Source: a virus. Taken from it: 64,000 nucleotides of DNA. The position numbers were made by a program, and so were the translations under genes. Under the pieces are notes generated by a model that ran no database searches, had not been told where the DNA came from, and worked only from the letters and a program-made list of their open reading frames with translations. The stretch's first letter is position 1, and each line of letters begins with the position of its first letter. The stretch lies in the IMG/VR virus record IMGVR_UViG_3300030044_000014, positions 51,220 to 115,219 of that record. The stretch is one strand, 5' to 3'. Of the stretch, positions 1-8,177 are shown piece after piece.

Positions 1-592
1 TACAGTTCTTCGCAGGCACTTCTTGACGAATCAATGAAGCAAGCTCTTCGAAGTTATCTTTGTAGGCGTGATTGTAAAGCTCTCCGTCGATCTCGTGGTA
101 TCCAGTAGTGAAGATCTTTTGAAGCTCCTCTACGATATGAGGACAGCTTGTGATGGGCTTGCGAGTACGAGACCAGAGCTTAGCAACACCGTCTTTAATG
201 GTAGCAAGACAACGGTGACCGTTCAACTTAGGTTGAGTGTACGCTGGATACTTGATCTTATGGCCGTGGTCTGCGAACTTGTGAGCAAGCATGCAGTCAT
301 ATCCACCGTCGATGTCTTTTTCGCCAGCTTCAGCACGGGAAACGTCTTCAACGTATCCCTTCTTGATCTTGCCTTCCCACTTTGCAGTGGCTTCGGCTAA
401 TGCTTGTTGTTCAGGAGTAGTAGCGTTCGCACGACCGGCATTCTTGCCCTCTTTGATTACTTCTTCAGTGCGTTGAATCTTACCGTCTTGTTGCCCAAAG
501 TTAACAATAATGTTATTGCCATCAACACCAATTGACCACATTTGAGTCTTACCAGAACTAGCTTTTTTATACAAAACCGGCAAAGTTTTCAT
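1..592 (-). CDS. ATP-dependent DNA ligase, N-terminal part (cut by window edge)
   Basis: Reads leftward and runs off the window, so only the first ~197 residues are present. Residues ~1-85 look like a WGR-type domain. The adenylation domain begins after ~115: QPKLNGHR (Lys122) fits the KxDGxR nucleotidyl-lysine motif with Asn in place of Asp, and EIDGELY (~167) fits the following DGEL motif. Such enzymes seal nicks during phage replication, recombination and repair. The start at 592 is chosen because GGTGGTG lies just upstream; an in-frame ATG at 607 has no ribosome site. The substitution in motif I is seen in other phage ligases only as far as I recall, so activity is inferred. Transcribed away from the neighbouring endonuclease gene. 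Confidence 0.85.
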   Translation of the reverse strand, partial: MKTLPVLYKKASSGKTQMWSIGVDGNNIIVNFGQQDGKIQRTEEVIKEGKNAGRANATTPEQQALAEATAKWEGKIKKGYVEDVSRAEAGEKDIDGGYDCMLAHKFADHGHKIKYPAYTQPKLNGHRCLATIKDGVAKLWSRTRKPITSCPHIVEELQKIFTTGYHEIDGELYNHAYKDNFEELASLIRQEVPAKNC

Positions 593-633
593 GTATTTCA
601 CCACCATAAGATCAAATTTATCCAGTTATATGA

Positions 634-639
634 TATAAT
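634..639 (+). promoter_or_regulatory. TATAAT box exactly 6 nt before ATG (leaderless start)
   Basis: TATAAT followed by six bases and then the ATG of the endonuclease at 646. With a -10 hexamer at -12 to -7 the first transcribed base is the A of the start codon. No Shine-Dalgarno sequence is present. Same geometry at six other genes in the window. Confidence 0.6.
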
Positions 640-645
640 CAGAAT

Positions 646-1167
646 ATGAAAAATTGTTCCAATTCTAGTTGTACACAAGTAAATCCTCAACCATTAATTA
701 ACTTTGCTAAAAATCAAAAGAGCAAAGATAAACTACAACCATGGTGCAAATTATGTTGTAAAAGGCGACAAGCTGAATATCAAGTACAAAATAGAGAAAG
801 TGTCAACAAAACTGCAAGAGAGTGGTGTAGACGCAATAAAGAAAAAACCAACAAGAAATGCAAAGAATATTATGACAATAATCCAGATAAAGTTAAAGAC
901 TATAAGTTGCGAACTAGTTTTGGCATAACATTAGAACAATATAGGAAAATGTCTGCAAGTCAGAATCACACTTGTGCTATATGTAAACAGCCAGAAACTT
1001 CTAAAGATCATAGAGGGAAGTTGAGATATTTAGCAGTCGATCACTGTCATAAAACAGGTAAAATTAGAGGCCTATTGTGTCAAAAACATAATAGAATGCT
1101 TGGTCTTGCAAACGATGAACAACATATACTGTTGGCAGCTGCAGATTACGTTAGTAAAAATAAATAA
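646..1167 (+). CDS. Endonuclease VII-type HNH homing endonuclease
   Basis: 173 residues. The C-terminal half has CAICK, then AVDHCHKTGKIRGLLCQKHN, the zinc-binding and HNH core of the recombination endonuclease VII family; an N-terminal Cys-rich region (CKLCCKRR) may be a zinc-binding DNA contact. AT-rich codon use differs from its neighbours, typical of a mobile free-standing homing gene. It sits on the opposite strand between ligase and nucleotidyltransferase genes. The related gene at 5483 shares the LEQY and CAICKQ pattern, so the two are likely siblings. Function as a homing nuclease rather than a Holliday-junction resolvase is inferred from size, context and copy number. Confidence 0.88.
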   Translation: MKNCSNSSCTQVNPQPLINFAKNQKSKDKLQPWCKLCCKRRQAEYQVQNRESVNKTAREWCRRNKEKTNKKCKEYYDNNPDKVKDYKLRTSFGITLEQYRKMSASQNHTCAICKQPETSKDHRGKLRYLAVDHCHKTGKIRGLLCQKHNRMLGLANDEQHILLAAADYVSKNK

Positions 1168-1590
1168 TCATTTAAACTTCTCCACTGCTCTGATTGCAGA
1201 GCTAGAAATATGAACCAAAGTGCGATCACAGATGAAATATACGATCGGAATCGTAAGTCCAAGGTCCTCACACCAGTACTGCTGAGTCTTCTCTGCATCT
1301 AGATCTTTGCCGTCACGTAGGCCACGAATGATTGCTACTGCGTCAACATGTTTTGCAAAGTCAGGAAGTAGTCCGTCATAAGTTTGCACATCAACATACT
1401 GATCGTTATATCTAACGTGTTCTGGAATCCTAAAGATTGGATTGTTATTGTGAGGGTTATTGAAGTTCTTTTCTGGGTTATTACCAATGCCAATAATAAC
1501 CTTATCGAACAAGAGCAATGACTTATTTAGTATTTCTTCGTGACCTTTATGCCACGGGTTAAAGCTTCCTGGATATATTGCTACTCTCAT
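1168..1590 (-). CDS. CoaD-like nucleotidyltransferase (pantetheine-phosphate adenylyltransferase fold)
   Basis: 140 residues. The N-terminus YPGSFNPWHKGH carries the (H/T)xGH nucleotide-binding motif of the cytidylyltransferase superfamily, in the form typical of CoaD; the C-terminal ISSSAIR matches the ISSS(x)R signature that contacts ATP. Cellular CoaD is about 160 residues, so this copy is short. It would transfer adenylate to phosphopantetheine, but an NMN adenylyltransferase role in NAD supply, more familiar in phages, is the main alternative. The start ATG overlaps the stop of the upstream membrane protein gene by four bases (ATGA), indicating translational coupling. Confidence 0.75.
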   Translation of the reverse strand: MRVAIYPGSFNPWHKGHEEILNKSLLLFDKVIIGIGNNPEKNFNNPHNNNPIFRIPEHVRYNDQYVDVQTYDGLLPDFAKHVDAVAIIRGLRDGKDLDAEKTQQYWCEDLGLTIPIVYFICDRTLVHISSSAIRAVEKFK

Positions 1591-2018
1591 AAGAACAGCC
1601 CAGCCATAGCAAGAATGGTTAGACCATGCAAGAGCTGATCAAACCCGATTGTGGTGTAAAACAGGTGATCATTCCAGTACTGCCAGTTCTTACCACTCTC
1701 AGCCATCCACTTATTTTTCTCTTCTTGAGAAATTGTGAAGGCATCAGCTTCTTTCTTGATTCGATAGTAGGCGCTTGCCTTATATAAGCGCCAGATGTTC
1801 CAATCAATCACGCCATGAATAAGGGAATTTAGTAGGGCAATCTTAAGTGCTATCAACGGATTGACAACGATCATAAGTCCAAATAAGAAGAATGCGGTTT
1901 GAATAGCCAGGTGCTTTGCGAGCCAGATAAACTCTGAACTCTTCTTTTGACCCATCTCACGCGATTGAAATATAAAATCTGCCACAAAATGCAGAATAAA
2001 CATGTATGCGATGATCAT
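1587..2018 (-). CDS. DUF3307-like integral membrane protein
   Basis: 143 residues with three to four hydrophobic segments. The opening HFVADFIFQS and a later HGVIDW fit the DUF3307 family, whose conserved His and Asp residues lie in membrane helices; biochemical function of that family is unknown. A strong ribosome site (TAAGGAGGGT) precedes the ATG, and a CTGATC-G-TATAAT promoter box lies just upstream, so this gene probably heads a transcript that continues into the CoaD-like gene. Confidence 0.7.
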   Translation of the reverse strand: MIIAYMFILHFVADFIFQSREMGQKKSSEFIWLAKHLAIQTAFFLFGLMIVVNPLIALKIALLNSLIHGVIDWNIWRLYKASAYYRIKKEADAFTISQEEKNKWMAESGKNWQYWNDHLFYTTIGFDQLLHGLTILAMAGLFL

Positions 2019-2036
2019 AGACCCTCCTTATAGAGG

Positions 2037-2049
2037 ATTATACGATCAG
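2037..2049 (-). promoter_or_regulatory. CTGAnnC-TATA box promoter
   Basis: On the minus strand CTGATC-G-TATAAT, followed ~10 nt later by the ribosome site of the gene starting at 2018. Same layout as about fourteen other boxes between 16 and 28.6 kb; this is the copy with a perfect TATAAT. Confidence 0.55.
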
Positions 2050-2050
2050 A

Positions 2051-2725
2051 TTATTCGTCAGTGCCCGAGCATGTATGAGGAGCAAGGTAAGAGATATACA
2101 CGTCGCAATCGAGCTTAACGATCTTCTGAGCGAGGTGTAACTTCACCATCTCTTCAGAGTCAACAGACCATTCGGTATCGGTGATCTTTTTTTCGTAATC
2201 AGCCTTAGACATACCAATCACAGAGTAGATGGCTTCGTCGAACTCATCAGATGATCTCTGTAAGCCCTCGATGGCACGAGTATTGTGAACTAGTTTAGCA
2301 GTTGCGTGTTGCCAGAACATCTCGTGCATAATCATTCTAGAGTTTGCTACGACAAGGCGATGTAGACTGGTTGCTTGGATGTATCCTGCAGCAGAGCCAC
2401 AGTACTTACAGATAACTACGACATTGGGGAGTTGAGCTATTAGCTTTCTGAGTACGACTGCTTGGTCGTATTGTCCGCCACCAGAGTTAATAATAAGGTA
2501 GATATTCTGGTCTTGTGGAACCATCACGCGCTTACCAATGATGGCATTGAACCAAGTGTTGACGGATACCGCGGTGAACTCACCCTCGAGCACCATCGTA
2601 TTTTGAGCTGTCATGGTGACTGTTTCAATTGGCTTATTAGGAGTTACGGCTGCGACAACCACTAGGGTGAAGAACAATGACAAGAAAAGAATTGACATTC
2701 TTTTAAGGATCTGTCTGACGATCAT
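2051..2725 (-). CDS. ClpP-like serine protease with N-terminal membrane anchor
   Basis: 224 residues. A hydrophobic segment (~11-28) suggests a signal peptide or anchor, placing the domain outside the cytoplasm, more like SppA or NfeD-type ClpP relatives than cytoplasmic ClpP. IINSGGG and the nucleophile region CGSAAGY (Ser111) with His134 in MIMHE give the expected Ser-His pair. Start at 2725 is supported by CTGGAG eight bases upstream; an upstream ATG at 2743 has no good ribosome site. It lies beside a lipoprotein subtilase, and a second ClpP-like gene is at 4726. Possible roles are envelope protein processing or prohead maturation; the signal-like start argues for the former. Confidence 0.78.
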   Translation of the reverse strand: MIVRQILKRMSILFLSLFFTLVVVAAVTPNKPIETVTMTAQNTMVLEGEFTAVSVNTWFNAIIGKRVMVPQDQNIYLIINSGGGQYDQAVVLRKLIAQLPNVVVICKYCGSAAGYIQATSLHRLVVANSRMIMHEMFWQHATAKLVHNTRAIEGLQRSSDEFDEAIYSVIGMSKADYEKKITDTEWSVDSEEMVKLHLAQKIVKLDCDVYISYLAPHTCSGTDE

Positions 2726-2775
2726 AATTAACTCCAGGTTCATCTTCTAATGATACCCTGGATAAGGATTAGACA

Positions 2776-3582
2776 CTATTGGTTACCGAGTAGTTCTCGC
2801 ACCATTTTGCCAGTCTTAATCGCTGTTGCTTGCGATGTTCCAGTCATGAATGCTTGACCTTCAGCAGATGAATACGAGCGTGCGTTTGTACCAAACTCCC
2901 ACACTTTTACAGTCGAACCATAGTTAGAAGTTGGTGCTCTCTTGCCACTCTCTTCCTTATTGCCGACAACAACGATGCGCTTGTCGTAGTAAGCAGGATA
3001 GTAATGCTTGCCAGCCTGATCGATGTCAGACTTCTCATTGCCTGCAGCAAATACCAGAGTGATACCCTTGTTCAAGGCTTCCTCAACAAGAGCTTTCTCT
3101 TCTGAACTTGAGTCAGTACCGCCACCAGAGATGTTGATAAAGTCTACCTTCTCGTCTATAGCAGCCCTAATAGCCTTTTTCATTGATTCGAGGTTATTAT
3201 TGTAAGGTTTAGTGGGGTCATAATACTTCAGAACCACGATGCAGAAATTAGCTTTCATGTTTGCAATTGTCTTAGGATAGACGCCATAACCTAGGAATTT
3301 GTTCTTGGCATATTGATCGATGAGACCAGCGATATGAGTGCCATGGCCATGATGATCTGTCAGACCAGTATCAGTGAAGTCCTTGCTTCCGGTCTCGCAG
3401 ATCATTGGGGAATAGCGTAAAGAATCGGCGATACCTGTGTCGATAACTGCGATCTTAATAAGATGATGTAGCTTGCTAGCCTGAGTAACCACTTCTTTAG
3501 CCGGAGGCGTGGTATTTGCCTCACTGGCCGAACAGCCAGCGATTATAGCTATACTAGGTATTAGAACCTTTAGGCTTTTCAT
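2776..3582 (-). CDS. Subtilisin-like serine protease, predicted lipoprotein
   Basis: 268 residues. The lipobox IIAGC (Cys17) after a hydrophobic signal predicts an envelope lipoprotein. The S8 catalytic triad is complete: Asp48 in AVIDTG, His80 in HGHGTH, Ser250 in GTSQATA, with oxyanion Asn182 in AAGN. There is no clear long propeptide. Start at 3582 follows GGAAGG; a TTG 18 nt earlier is a poorer choice. A secreted, lipid-anchored subtilase is unusual in a phage and suggests modification of the host envelope or of competing phage receptors. It follows small cytoplasmic genes on the same strand with a 29-nt overlap. Confidence 0.85.
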   Translation of the reverse strand: MKSLKVLIPSIAIIAGCSASEANTTPPAKEVVTQASKLHHLIKIAVIDTGIADSLRYSPMICETGSKDFTDTGLTDHHGHGTHIAGLIDQYAKNKFLGYGVYPKTIANMKANFCIVVLKYYDPTKPYNNNLESMKKAIRAAIDEKVDFINISGGGTDSSSEEKALVEEALNKGITLVFAAGNEKSDIDQAGKHYYPAYYDKRIVVVGNKEESGKRAPTSNYGSTVKVWEFGTNARSYSSAEGQAFMTGTSQATAIKTGKMVRELLGNQ

Positions 3583-3784
3583 TCGAAACACCTTCCGCAA
3601 GTCTTATTACTCGTGTAAGTATCTCATTTCGGAAACTACATTTAGTCTCGTGCCTAGCAAATTCGGCATATCGTTTGATATATGCCGAATCATAGTTCAT
3701 CGACTTTAATCCTTCGAAGAGTTCGTAGGCTTCGTTCGATGTCCGGTTTTTGGCCCTAATCCTGTCGTCTTCTGAGAATCCCAT
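3554..3784 (-). CDS. Small hypothetical protein, 76 aa
   Basis: Charged small protein; segment YELFEGLKSM resembles weakly the L-x-x-L-L-x-x-L motif of the microprotein family described elsewhere in the window. It overlaps the upstream gene by 79 nt and the subtilase start by 29 nt, so its reality rests on a plausible AAGAG ribosome site and conserved packing. Confidence 0.5.
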   Translation of the reverse strand: MGFSEDDRIRAKNRTSNEAYELFEGLKSMNYDSAYIKRYAEFARHETKCSFRNEILTRVIRLAEGVSNEKPKGSNT

Positions 3785-4302
3785 TTGTCACGCTCTTCTT
3801 TCCGTTTCTTCTCTTCGATCTCATACGCGTAATGCTCACGCATTAATTCTTCTACCTGTTCGCGTGAATAGGTCGGATAGTTCTTAGGCATCGTCATCAT
3901 TGGAGGCTGTTCATACGGAGCATTAGAAGCAGCAAGAAGCTCTGCAACCTGCTCACGAGTATAAGTTCCATAAGCGCTTGGGCCGTTCTTAGGCTTGTCG
4001 GCGGCTTTCTTATTGATCTTAAACTCTAACTCAGGATCAAACTCAGGTTCTTCATACTTCTCAGGATGAGACTCGCGGAGTTCAAACTCTTCTTCTTGCT
4101 CAGGGGTAAGCTGTCTTTCTTTGAGAGCATCGAGCATAGCCTTTTCGATATCTTTGAACTTAGTTCCAAGTATCTCATGGCAAATAGCCTGTTTAAGTTC
4201 AACAGAGTTGAGAATCTCGTTAGCGCGGAGTACTTTTTCCTCGCGACTTAGTTTATCAAGGCCACAGAGCTGCTGAATTCGACGCTTCAATTTTTTACTC
4301 AA
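3706..4302 (-). CDS. Hypothetical charged protein, 198 aa
   Basis: Starts with TTG preceded by GAGGAG. The first ~70 residues are helical and basic, followed by a Glu-rich linker and two copies of a short repeat, Y-T-R-E-Q-V-A-E-L-L (~115) and Y-S-R-E-Q-V-E-E-L-M (~145), each preceded by a Pro-rich stretch. No family recognised. The duplicated REQVxEL helix may be a docking element. A TATAAT sequence near 4323 on the same strand could drive it. Confidence 0.7.
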   Translation of the reverse strand: MSKKLKRRIQQLCGLDKLSREEKVLRANEILNSVELKQAICHEILGTKFKDIEKAMLDALKERQLTPEQEEEFELRESHPEKYEEPEFDPELEFKINKKAADKPKNGPSAYGTYTREQVAELLAASNAPYEQPPMMTMPKNYPTYSREQVEELMREHYAYEIEEKKRKEERDKWDSQKTTGLGPKTGHRTKPTNSSKD

Positions 4303-4378
4303 GAAGACTCCTCGTTAAGAACATTATATCACCCGGGCCACTAGGACCCAGATGACGGTGTCTAACTAACGGGCACTC

Positions 4379-4714
4379 TTACTTGTTATTAACGTCGAGC
4401 GTCTTCTCCAAGTCTTGGTCGAATTGTAAGTCGAATGATACAGCTGCAGTCTCTTCAACAATCTTATTGAACATCTCATCCTTGAAGGCCTGATGATCAG
4501 TCTCAGAGATAGCTTTGCAGATCTCCAACTTCACTACTTCTTGGTTCTGCCAAGTTGGATCCTTAGCGAATACATCCATGGCAGCCTGTAAGTTAGCAGG
4601 AATTGGGATATTAAAGTGTCTCCAAAAATCAAGAGCGGCATTGCAATCTTCAGGGGAGATTGCGACCTTTTGATCTACTTCGTTTGTTGCTTTTTGCTCG
4701 TTTTGATCCGACAT
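4379..4714 (-). CDS. Hypothetical protein, 111 aa, paralogue of the gene at 25825
   Basis: Residues ~20-75 contain F-W-R-H-F-N-I-P-I-P followed by QAAMD and VVKLEI; the protein at 25825-26163 shows the same order (F-F-Y-E-S-N-I-P-V-S, QAVVD, IIVRFI). The two therefore belong to one family, otherwise unrecognised. Start at 4714 has GGGAGG seven bases upstream. Lies directly downstream of the cytoplasmic ClpP-like gene. Confidence 0.7.
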   Translation of the reverse strand: MSDQNEQKATNEVDQKVAISPEDCNAALDFWRHFNIPIPANLQAAMDVFAKDPTWQNQEVVKLEICKAISETDHQAFKDEMFNKIVEETAAVSFDLQFDQDLEKTLDVNNK

Positions 4715-4725
4715 AGGACCTCCCA

Positions 4726-5442
4726 TTAACGTTTCTTAGTATCGGTTTTCTTTTTAGGAGACGATTTGCGTTTTCCAGCAGTCTTTTTACCTGTCGTAAT
4801 TGACTGCTTCTGACGTGAAGCAAACGGAGCCTTAATGGGTTGTTTAGTAACTTCGTATTGAACTTTACCAAAGACCTTAGGTGTACCGATAGTGTCTACG
4901 ATGCCGAACTTAACAGCTTCTTGGCCGACTAAGTAACGATCAGTTCCGTCTTGTTGCTTGATAACTGAGCGGAATTCATCATAGTTCTTGAAGCCGCAGT
5001 TGCGTGCCAACAGACCCATGAAATACTCGTTTAAGCGAGTAGTCTCATTAACGTCTGCCTTCATGTCGTGTACGTTCCCGCCGGTCCCAGATGAGACTTC
5101 GTGGACCATGACACGTGAGTGTCGGCCCAAGAAACGGACGTCCCCGTGTGACAATAGGACAGCTCCGCAGCTCATTGCCTTACCCATACAGACAGTAACA
5201 ATGGGGTTCGGGACTTCATCAATGGTCTCAATCATCTTGGCCAAGGCGTCTACATAGCCACCATAAGAGTCGATGTGAATAGTAATAGGTCGGCTGGGGT
5301 CAGTTGCAGCGATAGCTATAACTGATGCTCTGAACTTTTGCGCGTGTTCCTCGTCGAATTTGGTAACCCAGATTTCTGGGAGCTTAAGAGTATCGTCTTC
5401 CATTAGAACCACCTTTCCAGTAAAAGAATTGTACTTGGCCAT
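4726..5442 (-). CDS. ClpP-like protease, cytoplasmic form
   Basis: 238 residues. No signal peptide. IHIDSYGG, the nucleophile region MGKAMSCGA (Ser91) and VMVHEVSSG (His114) are ClpP hallmarks; the C-terminal ~30 residues are a highly basic Lys/Arg tail absent from cellular ClpP. In phages ClpP-like enzymes act as head maturation proteases, but here the gene is far from head genes and on the other strand, so a role with a host ATPase or in takeover is possible. Ribosome site is weak. Confidence 0.85.
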   Translation of the reverse strand: MAKYNSFTGKVVLMEDDTLKLPEIWVTKFDEEHAQKFRASVIAIAATDPSRPITIHIDSYGGYVDALAKMIETIDEVPNPIVTVCMGKAMSCGAVLLSHGDVRFLGRHSRVMVHEVSSGTGGNVHDMKADVNETTRLNEYFMGLLARNCGFKNYDEFRSVIKQQDGTDRYLVGQEAVKFGIVDTIGTPKVFGKVQYEVTKQPIKAPFASRQKQSITTGKKTAGKRKSSPKKKTDTKKR

Positions 5443-5482
5443 AATTCATAACTAATAGAGTTGACATAGTAAAATAGCTAAT

Positions 5483-5956
5483 ATGGTAAAACAATGTCGT
5501 AGATGTAATGAGTCAAAATCTGTCGGTGATTTTCCAAAATGCAAAACCAATAAAGATGGTCTATACTCTTATTGTAAAGAATGCAATTCTCGTAAAGTTA
5601 AAGGCCACTACGTGGTTAAATCAGAAGAAAGAAAAGCATATCAAAGGTCTGTATCTAAGGCAATACAAAAGGATAGGGATCTTAAGTCAGTTTATGGAAT
5701 TACTCTCGAGCAATATAAGTTAATGCTGAAAAATCAAGACGGTAAGTGTGCAATTTGCAAACAATATGAGACAAAAGTTAATTCAAAAAGCAAAGAAACT
5801 TTAATGCTCTCTGTGGATCATAGTCATAGAACGGGCAAAGTAAGGGCCTTATTGTGTAATAGATGCAATAGAGGACTTGGTTACTTTAAAGATAATCCAG
5901 AGTTTTGCATTTCTGCGGCAAATTATCTAACCGAACATAAAGATATAATAGAGTGA
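5483..5956 (+). CDS. Endonuclease VII-type HNH homing endonuclease
   Basis: 157 residues. N-terminal zinc-finger-like CRRCNESKSVGDF and CKECN, then GITLEQYKLML, CAICKQYE, SVDHSHRTGKVRALLCNRCN: the endonuclease VII-like HNH core. Clearly a sibling of the gene at 646. A TAAAAT box lies seven bases before the ATG with no ribosome site. AT-rich compared with the flanking genes. Inserted between the ClpP-like and FlgM-like-motif genes. Confidence 0.88.
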   Translation: MVKQCRRCNESKSVGDFPKCKTNKDGLYSYCKECNSRKVKGHYVVKSEERKAYQRSVSKAIQKDRDLKSVYGITLEQYKLMLKNQDGKCAICKQYETKVNSKSKETLMLSVDHSHRTGKVRALLCNRCNRGLGYFKDNPEFCISAANYLTEHKDIIE

Positions 5957-5969
5957 GAACGAGGTCATA

Positions 5970-6770
5970 ATGGATAAAATCGACGCACTCATAAAGAAAC
6001 TCCAAGAAGCTAAAGAAGAGCTGTCTAAAGCTGATGTCGTGAAGCCAGACACCGGATACGGAAAGATTACAATCAAGGATAATACTCCGAAGTCGCAGAA
6101 ACCTGCTGACCCACAGAAACCCTACGGTAAGGTAATCATCAAGGCTGAATCTGCTCCTGCAGCACCTAAGCCACAAGCCGTTAGCATCGGTAAGCACTCC
6201 AATGGCAAGTTTAAAGCTTATAACTGGAAGGCAGGCCAAGTAGCTATGCACCCAGAAGAGTTCGACACTCATGATGCAGCTAAGGCTCACTATGAAGCCA
6301 AAGGTCATATGATCAAGTCTGAAGAAGAATTAGAGAAAGATGCAGCTAACCCTAAGCTTGCACCCAAAGAAGTAAAGATCAAAGAACTTCAAGGCAAGAT
6401 CGACTCAGGTACCTACAAAATTCCTGCTGCCAAAATTGCTGACAAGATGCTTGGTAAGAGCGACAAAGAGACTGAAAAAGAAGCTATGGACGCTGAGTTC
6501 GGCAAAATGGCTAAAGATGAAGCAATGATGATGGGCGAAGGATGCGGAATGGAAGCTATGGCTATGTCTAAAGACGGCCAATGGTCTTTCAAGAAATCTG
6601 CATTCAAAGAGCTCGAAAGCAAACTCGAGCATGAAGGCAAGTCGAAAGAATCAGCCGGCGCTATTGCTTACTCTGTAGGCGAGAAGAAATACGGTAAAGC
6701 TGGTATGGAAGCGAAAGCTAAAGCCGGCGAAGCCAAGAAAGGCGACATGGGCGACGGAGAGATGTGCTGA
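5970..6770 (+). CDS. Phage protein with FlgM-like segment and GAIAYSVG-type C-terminus
   Basis: 266 residues, Lys/Ala-rich and probably flexible. Residues ~130-160 (KIKELQGKIDSGTYKI then AAKIADKML) match the sigma-28-binding C-terminal consensus of FlgM, L-x-x-x-I-x-x-G-x-Y-x-V-x-x-x-x-I-A-x-K-M-L. The C-terminus carries KESAGAIAYSVGEKKYGKAGM, a pattern common in phage structural or DNA-associated proteins of unknown role. Just before it is SKDGQWSFKK, echoed in the unrelated-looking protein at 30232. Ribosome site ACGAGG precedes the ATG; TATAAT at ~5943 is a likely promoter inside the end of the endonuclease gene. Anti-sigma function is inferred only. Confidence 0.65.
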   Translation: MDKIDALIKKLQEAKEELSKADVVKPDTGYGKITIKDNTPKSQKPADPQKPYGKVIIKAESAPAAPKPQAVSIGKHSNGKFKAYNWKAGQVAMHPEEFDTHDAAKAHYEAKGHMIKSEEELEKDAANPKLAPKEVKIKELQGKIDSGTYKIPAAKIADKMLGKSDKETEKEAMDAEFGKMAKDEAMMMGEGCGMEAMAMSKDGQWSFKKSAFKELESKLEHEGKSKESAGAIAYSVGEKKYGKAGMEAKAKAGEAKKGDMGDGEMC

Positions 6771-7367
6771 TTACCAAATCAAAGGTCCTCTTAGTAACTT
6801 GAGGACTTTGATGATTTCTAAGAATTCTGAGTAAGAAACTAAATCAGACTTAAGTCTGTTGCAGCTTTCACAACATGTAACTACGTTTTGTTTAATGTAT
6901 CCAAGCGAAGAGTCTTTTCTATCAAGACCATTATAGACATAAGCACCATTCAGTCTAGAATCGTTCATTAAAGTCGACGGCTTCATGTCGCAATAATGAC
7001 AATCCATTTTAGTTAGAAGACTAAAATCCTCTTTAGAAATCTCAAAGACTAAATCTCTTAACTTTGCTGAACCTTTATAGTTCTTATAGACATAATTCAT
7101 GGCAGCTTCACCAACGGGCTTTGTATGAGCTGGTTGTTTACCTCTTGCTAGGTTGCCAATAAAGCTTTTTAGATGTTCTTTCTTCAGACAGCCACAGCTC
7201 TTCTTGCTTCCGCGTTTTAAATTGCTGGCATTCACCTTAACCTTATTTCCACAAGAGCAAATGCAGTTAGTATAAAGTCGACCTCTCTCGCCTACAAAAG
7301 TAGATTCAACATATAGTCGGCCAAATTGCTTATTTAATACTTCTTCTTTTAGATGCGGATTGTTCAT
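6771..7367 (-). CDS. HNH endonuclease with zinc-ribbon N-terminus
   Basis: 198 residues. N-terminal CICSCGNKVKV with SCGCLK is a zinc-ribbon DNA-binding unit seen in phage homing endonucleases; CHYCD (~125) and later NVVTCCESCNRLKSD provide the zinc-knuckle HNH pattern. AT-rich. Sits between the convergent FlgM-like-motif gene and thyX, beginning 27 nt from the latter. Different subfamily from the two endonuclease VII-type genes to the left. Confidence 0.82.
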   Translation of the reverse strand: MNNPHLKEEVLNKQFGRLYVESTFVGERGRLYTNCICSCGNKVKVNASNLKRGSKKSCGCLKKEHLKSFIGNLARGKQPAHTKPVGEAAMNYVYKNYKGSAKLRDLVFEISKEDFSLLTKMDCHYCDMKPSTLMNDSRLNGAYVYNGLDRKDSSLGYIKQNVVTCCESCNRLKSDLVSYSEFLEIIKVLKLLRGPLIW

Positions 7368-7392
7368 GGTTTAATGATACCACATACGAACC

Positions 7393-8097
7393 TTAACTAA
7401 AAAGTTCAGTGTAGTTTTCTCTTAAAGATTGAGCTATATCAGGCAACTCTTTTTCAAAAACTTCAAACGCTGCTGCTGCAATTTCTCTATGTTCTAGTTG
7501 AGTTGACTTATCAAGTCTTGTCATAAAATAAGTCATCCACGATCTAATAGATCCACTCATATAGAGTGTAGTTGAGCAACCGAGAGGCAATACAAATCTA
7601 GCACATTCCTTAGCAATCCCATTGTCAAGCGCCCAAGTATAATGTTCAAATGAACTCTTCCAATTCTGGTCTTGGCGATCGAGCCACTCTTGCTTTACTA
7701 ATTCTGACAGATCGTCTATTGAATTCTGGCGGTTCTTTACGTCTTGTCTTCTTGCAGCATATAGCTGAAGTCCGCCTGCGTCTACCGCCGCATATCGCTG
7801 GCTAAACTCTTGAAATGTAAAAGAACGATGTCTCAATAGTTGAGGACTAATTCCTCTTGAGGTTTTCACTTGAATGGTGAGAGTTCCCATCTCAAATGGA
7901 CTCCAATGTTTATGCTTTAACAGATAATTTATCAACCTAATTGAAGTGTCGAACTTAAGTTGATTTTGTGGCGCAGAAACTCTCGCACAATACACAATTA
8001 ACTCCTGAGCTCCAGGCGTACAAGATAATAATTCGACTAGCTTTTCTGAAGAAGAAACATTCGATAATTCTTCGATAATTTTGTCATCACTCTGCAT
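7393..8097 (-). CDS. thyX: FAD-dependent thymidylate synthase ThyX
   Basis: 234 residues. The signature RHRSFTFQEFSQRY matches the ThyX motif RHRxxSxxxxSxRY, with Thr replacing the first Ser. It makes dTMP from dUMP using FAD, NADPH and methylenetetrahydrofolate. Start at 8097 follows GAGGAG; the longer frame to 8130 has no ribosome site. It is divergent from the ribonucleotide reductase, so deoxynucleotide supply genes share an intergenic control region of about 80 bp. Confidence 0.93.
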   Translation of the reverse strand: MQSDDKIIEELSNVSSSEKLVELLSCTPGAQELIVYCARVSAPQNQLKFDTSIRLINYLLKHKHWSPFEMGTLTIQVKTSRGISPQLLRHRSFTFQEFSQRYAAVDAGGLQLYAARRQDVKNRQNSIDDLSELVKQEWLDRQDQNWKSSFEHYTWALDNGIAKECARFVLPLGCSTTLYMSGSIRSWMTYFMTRLDKSTQLEHREIAAAAFEVFEKELPDIAQSLRENYTELFS

Positions 8098-8177
8098 TAT
8101 TTGGCTCCTCATTTCTGGTAAGATTATCATACCGCGAACGACCGCAATTCAAATAAAAAGTTAAAAGGAAATACAAC

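Noticed and set aside
68-476. Two plus-strand frames opposite the ligase gene
   Set aside because: They are antisense to a well-supported ligase with intact motifs and have no ribosome sites.
2021-2049. CTGATC with TATAAG 11 bp further as a T4 middle-type promoter
   Set aside because: The TATAAG overlaps the ribosome site and cannot be a -10; the adjacent TATAAT right after CTGATC is used instead. The same applies at 27616.
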